Of a stretch of DNA of 64,000 nucleotides, positions 60,299 through 64,000 are shown piece after piece. This stretch comes from an uncultured Eubacteriales bacterium (lineage in GTDB: Bacteria > Bacillota > Clostridia > Oscillospirales > Acutalibacteraceae), in assembly GCA_900540085.1 (NCBI GenBank), contig UQEU01000007.1, positions 28,750 through 92,749 on the forward strand. The letters are read 5' to 3'. A model generated the notes under the pieces. That model worked only from the letters and a program-made list of their open reading frames with translations. It was not told the origin of the DNA and did no database searches. Every line of letters begins with the position of its first letter. Position 1 is the stretch's first letter. The position numbers and the translations under genes are program-made.

Positions 60299-61663
60299 AT
60301 GGCAAATGAAAATTCAAGCAAAAGCATTGAAACAACTCAAAGACCGTTTGGCTTTCGTGACAAGTTAGGATATGCTTTGGGCGATTTCGGTTGCAATATG
60401 AGTTTTGTTTTTATCAACAGTTATATGATGCTGTTCTTCGTAACCTGTCTCGGAATACCGCCCGAGATTTACAGTATTCTCATAATCGTCGCAAAAGTTT
60501 GGGACGCAATCAATGACCCGATTATCGGAGGAATTTGTGACTCAAGTCATCCAAAAGGAAACAGTAAATTTAAACCGTGGATAAAATGGGCAAGCCTTCC
60601 TCTTCTTATATGCAGTATAATTATGTTCATCTATATCCCGAACACACCGCTTTGGGTAAAATGCGCTTTGTGTTTAGGTTCGTATATGGTTTGGTCCGTA
60701 GCATACACAAGCGTCAATGTTCCGTACGGTTCACTTCAAAGCGTTATAACAAAAGACCCTATTGAAAGAGCGGAACTTTCAAATGCAAGAAGCATAGGCG
60801 CAATGCTTGCTCAACTTCCTGTAATGATTTTCCTTCCTCTTATAATTTTTGACGAAAACAACAATCCAAAAGGCAACATCTTCATGTACATCGTTGCTGT
60901 AATGGGTGTTATAGGATTTATTGCTTTCTATTTCATGAGAAAGCTTGTAACCGAAAGAGTTAAACCGCAAGTAAAACAAAAGCAGAAGTTCAACTACTTG
61001 GCAACATTAAAGGCATTTTTAAAAAACAAACCGATGCTTGCCGTAACTATATCATCCGTTTCAATGCTTGCATTCATTATGACTGCTACAAGTACAATGC
61101 CTTATATATTTATGTTGTATTTCAAAAACGCAAAATTAACATCTATCGGTACTGTTATTGCTATGGTTCCAATGCTTTTTGCCATAATTCTAATGAAACC
61201 GCTTGTAAAAAGATTTACGAAAAAGCAACTCTGCACTTATCCTTTCATCCTTTCGATTATCGCAACTGCAATAATGACATTTGTAAAAATCAAAAATCCT
61301 TTTATTTGGTTGGGTGTTTTGGCACTTGCCATGTTTGCAGTTGGGTTATATAATATTCTTACTTGGGCAATGGTTGCCGACTGTATTGATTTTCAGGAAG
61401 AAAAAACAGGCAGAAGAGAAGAAGGTTCAATTTATGCTACCTACTCTCTTTTCAGAAAACTTGCTCAAGGTATAGGTCAGGCAGTGATTGCACTCGCTCT
61501 TAAATTCACAGGCTATGTTTCAACAAATGAAATACAGGCTGTCGGAGTTTCAGAAAAAGTTTACACAATGACCGGTGCTTTACCATTCATCGGTTGTTTA
61601 ATATGCTTTATTTCAATGCTGACACTTTATAATTTTGACAAATCTAACAACGAGGTAAAATAA
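60299..61663 (+). CDS. GPH-family sugar:cation symporter
   Basis: A 454-residue, 12-segment transporter of the glycoside-pentoside-hexuronide family. Typical are GFRDKLGYALGDFGCNMSF at the start of the first segment, DAINDPIIGGICDSSHPKGNSKFKPWIKW in loop 2-3 (noted by its NDPIIG and KFKPWI landmarks), VPYGSLQSVITKDPIERAELSNARSIGA in the middle (VPYGSL landmark) and MVADCIDFQEEKTGRREEGS near the end. Such proteins import glycosides with Na+ or H+. GGGGG lies before the ATG at 60299. The GH2 gene follows at once, so the imported sugar is probably a beta-galactoside or beta-glucuronide. Confidence 0.93.
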   Translation: MANENSSKSIETTQRPFGFRDKLGYALGDFGCNMSFVFINSYMMLFFVTCLGIPPEIYSILIIVAKVWDAINDPIIGGICDSSHPKGNSKFKPWIKWASLPLLICSIIMFIYIPNTPLWVKCALCLGSYMVWSVAYTSVNVPYGSLQSVITKDPIERAELSNARSIGAMLAQLPVMIFLPLIIFDENNNPKGNIFMYIVAVMGVIGFIAFYFMRKLVTERVKPQVKQKQKFNYLATLKAFLKNKPMLAVTISSVSMLAFIMTATSTMPYIFMLYFKNAKLTSIGTVIAMVPMLFAIILMKPLVKRFTKKQLCTYPFILSIIATAIMTFVKIKNPFIWLGVLALAMFAVGLYNILTWAMVADCIDFQEEKTGRREEGSIYATYSLFRKLAQGIGQAVIALALKFTGYVSTNEIQAVGVSEKVYTMTGALPFIGCLICFISMLTLYNFDKSNNEVK

Positions 61664-61664
61664 A

Positions 61665-63908
61665 ATGCGTAAAATTCTAAATATCAATGATAATTGGATG
61701 TTCCACAAAGGTCCTATGAAAAACGGAAAAGTTCCTAAAAAGCCAAAATCAGATTGGCAAAATGTCAATTTACCGCACACTTGGAACAATTTAGACGGTC
61801 AAGACGGCGGCTCGGATTTTTACAGAGATACCTGTTGGTACTGCAAAGAAATTTCACTTGATTTATCGCCCACCGATGTAGCATATATAGAATTTTTAGG
61901 TGCGAACTCAGTTTGTGAAATATACGCAAACGGCGATTTAATAAAACGCCACGAGGGCGGATATTCAACATTTCGTGCTAACTTAACTCCGTATATCAAA
62001 AGAAAAAAAATTAAACTTGCCGTAAAAGTTGATAACTCTGACAACAAAAACATTTATCCTCAAACTGCCGACTTTACATTTTTCGGCGGTATTTACAGAG
62101 ATGTAAATATCATTGTTACGAGTATTCGTCACTTTGACCTTGATTACTACGGAACAACGGCTATTACAGCTACTCCTGTTGTAAACAACGACGGCAGTGC
62201 CGATGTTGAACTTTGCGCATACACAAAAAATGCAGGCGAAAATGACACTGTTAAATTTACTGTTGACTCAAAATCATTTGAAACAAATATAGTAGGAAAT
62301 AAAGCAACTGCTCAAATTCACTTTGACACACCTCATCTATGGAACGGCAGAAAAGACCCGTTTTTATATGAGTTTTCGGCAAAACTTATACACGACGGCG
62401 ATGTTTGCGATATGACAGTTGACCATTTCGGTATAAGAACATTTAAAATTGACTCCGACAAAGGATTTTTCCTCAACGGCAAAAGTTACCCTCTTCACGG
62501 TGTATCAAGACATCAGGACAGAGAAGATATGGGTTGGGCAATCACGAGAAAAGAACATGAAGAAGATATGAATTTAATTTGTGAAGTAGGTGCAAACACA
62601 ATAAGACTTGCACACTATCAGCACTCCCCTGTTTTCTACGACCTTTGCGATGAAAAAGGTATGGTAGTTTGGGCAGAAATTCCTTTCATATCTGTTTTTT
62701 CAAAAACTTCAGGTGCAATGAAAAACACAATTCATCAAATGAAAGAACTTGTTTTGCAAAACTATAACAGACCGTCTATTGTTTGTTGGGGAATTGCAAA
62801 TGAAATAACAATCGGCGGAGAGTGCCACGAATTATATGACAACTTGGAAAAACTTAATGATTTGTGCCACGAACTCGACAAAACAAGACTTACGACTATG
62901 GCAAACTTGAGTATGGTTGAACCTGAAAGTGAAATGAACAAAATAACCGACATAGTTTCATACAATCACTATTTTGGCTGGTATATGGGCAATGTTGACG
63001 ATAACGGTCCTTGGCTTGACAATTTCCATAAAATCAATCCCGATGTCTGTCTCGGAGTTTCGGAATACGGTTGTGAAGGCATATTAAAGTATCACAATGA
63101 TGAGCCTAAAATGCAGGACTATTCCGAAGAATATCAAGCATATTACCACGAAAAAATGCTTGAAACATTTTCAACAAGACCGTACTTGTGGAGCACTCAT
63201 GTTTGGAATATGTTTGACTTTGCTTCCGATATGCGTGATGAAGGCGGTGTAAAAGGCAGAAACAACAAAGGTCTTGTAACATACGACAGAAAGACTAAAA
63301 AAGACAGTTTCTATATCTACAAAGCATACTGGTGCGACGAGCCTTTTGTGCATATTTGCTCAAAAAGGTATGTTGACAGAACAAGTGAAAATATTGATAT
63401 AAAAGTTTATTCAAATCAAAATGAAGTAACACTCTTCGTAAACGGCGTTGAAACAGAGACAATTAAAGCAGATAAAATCTTTGTATTTAAAAATATCAAA
63501 CTTAAAAAAGGCGAGAACACAGTTATAGTTAAAACAGAAACGGAGCAAGACTCTGCAAGATTTAATTTGACTGACATACCTAATGAAAGTTATGTTTTGG
63601 TAAAGGCTAAAAACGAAGGTAAAAACTGGTTTGATGACCTTGAAACAGATAAAAAAGTTGAGTTCAAAGAAGGCTACTTCAATCTTGAGGACAAAATCGG
63701 CGATATTATGAAAAATCCCGAAGGCGAAAAATTCATCTTGGAAATGGTTGATAAAATTTCATCTGAAATGGGTATGAACATTTCAAAAGGTATGATGAAT
63801 ATGGTCAAAAACTTTACGGTTTCAAGAGTTTTTGATATGGCGGGCGACAGAGTTCCTCAAAGCGCAAAAGTCTGGGTAGCACAACAACTTTCAAAAATAA
63901 AAAAATAA
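61665..63908 (+). CDS. glycoside hydrolase family 2 (beta-galactosidase/beta-glucuronidase type)
   Basis: A 747-residue GH2 enzyme without a signal peptide, so probably cytoplasmic. Domains: sugar-binding jelly roll (about 1-145, DNWMFHKG, NLPHTWN), Ig-like domain, then the TIM barrel with GVSRHQDREDMGWA, ANTIRLAHYQHSPVFYDLCD, acid/base glutamate near 380 in WGIANEI and nucleophile glutamate near 467 in GVSEYGCEG. The NRPSIVCWGIANE context is that of beta-galactosidases. After the barrel come an Ig-like domain and an added helical tail (about 650-747) rich in K, E and M. It is coupled to the GPH symporter and should hydrolyse the imported glycoside. Confidence 0.92.
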   Translation: MRKILNINDNWMFHKGPMKNGKVPKKPKSDWQNVNLPHTWNNLDGQDGGSDFYRDTCWYCKEISLDLSPTDVAYIEFLGANSVCEIYANGDLIKRHEGGYSTFRANLTPYIKRKKIKLAVKVDNSDNKNIYPQTADFTFFGGIYRDVNIIVTSIRHFDLDYYGTTAITATPVVNNDGSADVELCAYTKNAGENDTVKFTVDSKSFETNIVGNKATAQIHFDTPHLWNGRKDPFLYEFSAKLIHDGDVCDMTVDHFGIRTFKIDSDKGFFLNGKSYPLHGVSRHQDREDMGWAITRKEHEEDMNLICEVGANTIRLAHYQHSPVFYDLCDEKGMVVWAEIPFISVFSKTSGAMKNTIHQMKELVLQNYNRPSIVCWGIANEITIGGECHELYDNLEKLNDLCHELDKTRLTTMANLSMVEPESEMNKITDIVSYNHYFGWYMGNVDDNGPWLDNFHKINPDVCLGVSEYGCEGILKYHNDEPKMQDYSEEYQAYYHEKMLETFSTRPYLWSTHVWNMFDFASDMRDEGGVKGRNNKGLVTYDRKTKKDSFYIYKAYWCDEPFVHICSKRYVDRTSENIDIKVYSNQNEVTLFVNGVETETIKADKIFVFKNIKLKKGENTVIVKTETEQDSARFNLTDIPNESYVLVKAKNEGKNWFDDLETDKKVEFKEGYFNLEDKIGDIMKNPEGEKFILEMVDKISSEMGMNISKGMMNMVKNFTVSRVFDMAGDRVPQSAKVWVAQQLSKIKK

Positions 63909-63925
63909 CAACTTATGTTTATAGT

Positions 63926-63998
63926 CAAGACCTCCGGCTAAGCCGGAGGCTTGAGTAAGCCCTAGAAGGGCTTTTTACGGACACAACCCCTAAAGGGG
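63926..63998. repeat. three G+C-rich hairpins at the window edge
   Basis: Three perfect palindromes lie in 73 bases: CCTCCGGC with GCCGGAGG (63931-63949, outer CAAG/CTTG added), AAGCCCT with AGGGCTT (63957-63973, followed by TTT) and CCCC with GGGG (63987-63998). The base composition is far above that of the surroundings. The middle one can act as terminator of the GH2 operon. The group looks like a repeat element or the edge of an IS200/IS605-type or ncRNA element that continues past the window; this cannot be decided here. Confidence 0.55.
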
Positions 63999-64000
63999 CG

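Noticed and set aside
1..64000. tRNA, rRNA, CRISPR array or prophage
   Set aside because: Intergenic gaps were read on both strands; none shows a tRNA cloverleaf, rRNA stretch, repeat-spacer array, integrase or phage structural gene.

Overview
The window looks like a chromosomal segment of a spore-forming, low-G+C Firmicute of the class Clostridia, probably a gut anaerobe. The spore genes (sigG, yabP, yabQ, a SpoVB-type flippase), the CIRCE-controlled groESL operon, the Gram-positive replicase PolC, oxygen-sensitive enzymes (HemZ, two-subunit Fe-S fumarase, an anSME-type radical SAM enzyme) and host- or plant-glycan genes (GPH symporter plus GH2 enzyme) support this. The genus cannot be fixed from sequence reading alone; an Oscillospirales-like lineage is a guess. 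No rRNA, tRNA, CRISPR array, integrase or transposase gene was recognised.

Layout. 1-3.4 kb: the 5' end of a radical SAM gene cut by the window edge, a CPA2 antiporter, then on the other strand mnmA-cysK. 3.5-5.5 kb: groES-groEL with a perfect CIRCE. 5.7-12.3 kb (minus): an rRNA methyltransferase with a lone fumarase alpha subunit, and the spore/division block spoVB-mazG-hup-rqcP-yabP-yabQ-divIC. 12.4-20 kb: nucleoside kinase, hemZ, an MBL hydrolase, dtd, rel and recJ. 20-24.9 kb: a histidine operon beginning with a HisZ-HisG fusion, behind a strong promoter and a near-perfect palindrome, and running without a visible break into recJ-rel-dtd. 25-35 kb: the classic cluster pyrH-frr-uppS-cdsA-dxr-rseP-ispG-polC, in which PolC has no exonuclease domain. 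35-38.8 kb: an HPr protein, trmD, rimM, a YtqA-type radical SAM protein and a GH18-like lipoprotein.

39-45 kb (plus) holds an ABC ATPase, a giant FtsX-type permease with a long coiled coil, and an unrecognised surface protein anchored by a C-terminal membrane segment. On the opposite strand follows sigG, whose Shine-Dalgarno sequence lies in a hairpin. 45.8-57.7 kb is one 11-gene exopolysaccharide operon (minus): priming sugar transferase, HpcH/HpaI aldolase, 2-hydroxyacid dehydrogenase, seven glycosyltransferase genes (one a tandem GT4 fusion) and an EpsG-like polymerase, with no flippase or chain-length regulator. 57.8-64 kb: a VanZ-like protein, an MFS transporter, and a GPH symporter-GH2 glycosidase pair, ending at the edge in three G+C-rich hairpins.

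The most unusual observations are the exonuclease-less PolC, the HisZ-HisG fusion with its putative operator, the sigG hairpin, and the aldolase/dehydrogenase pair in the polysaccharide operon. All calls rest on motif recognition by eye; no database search was made.
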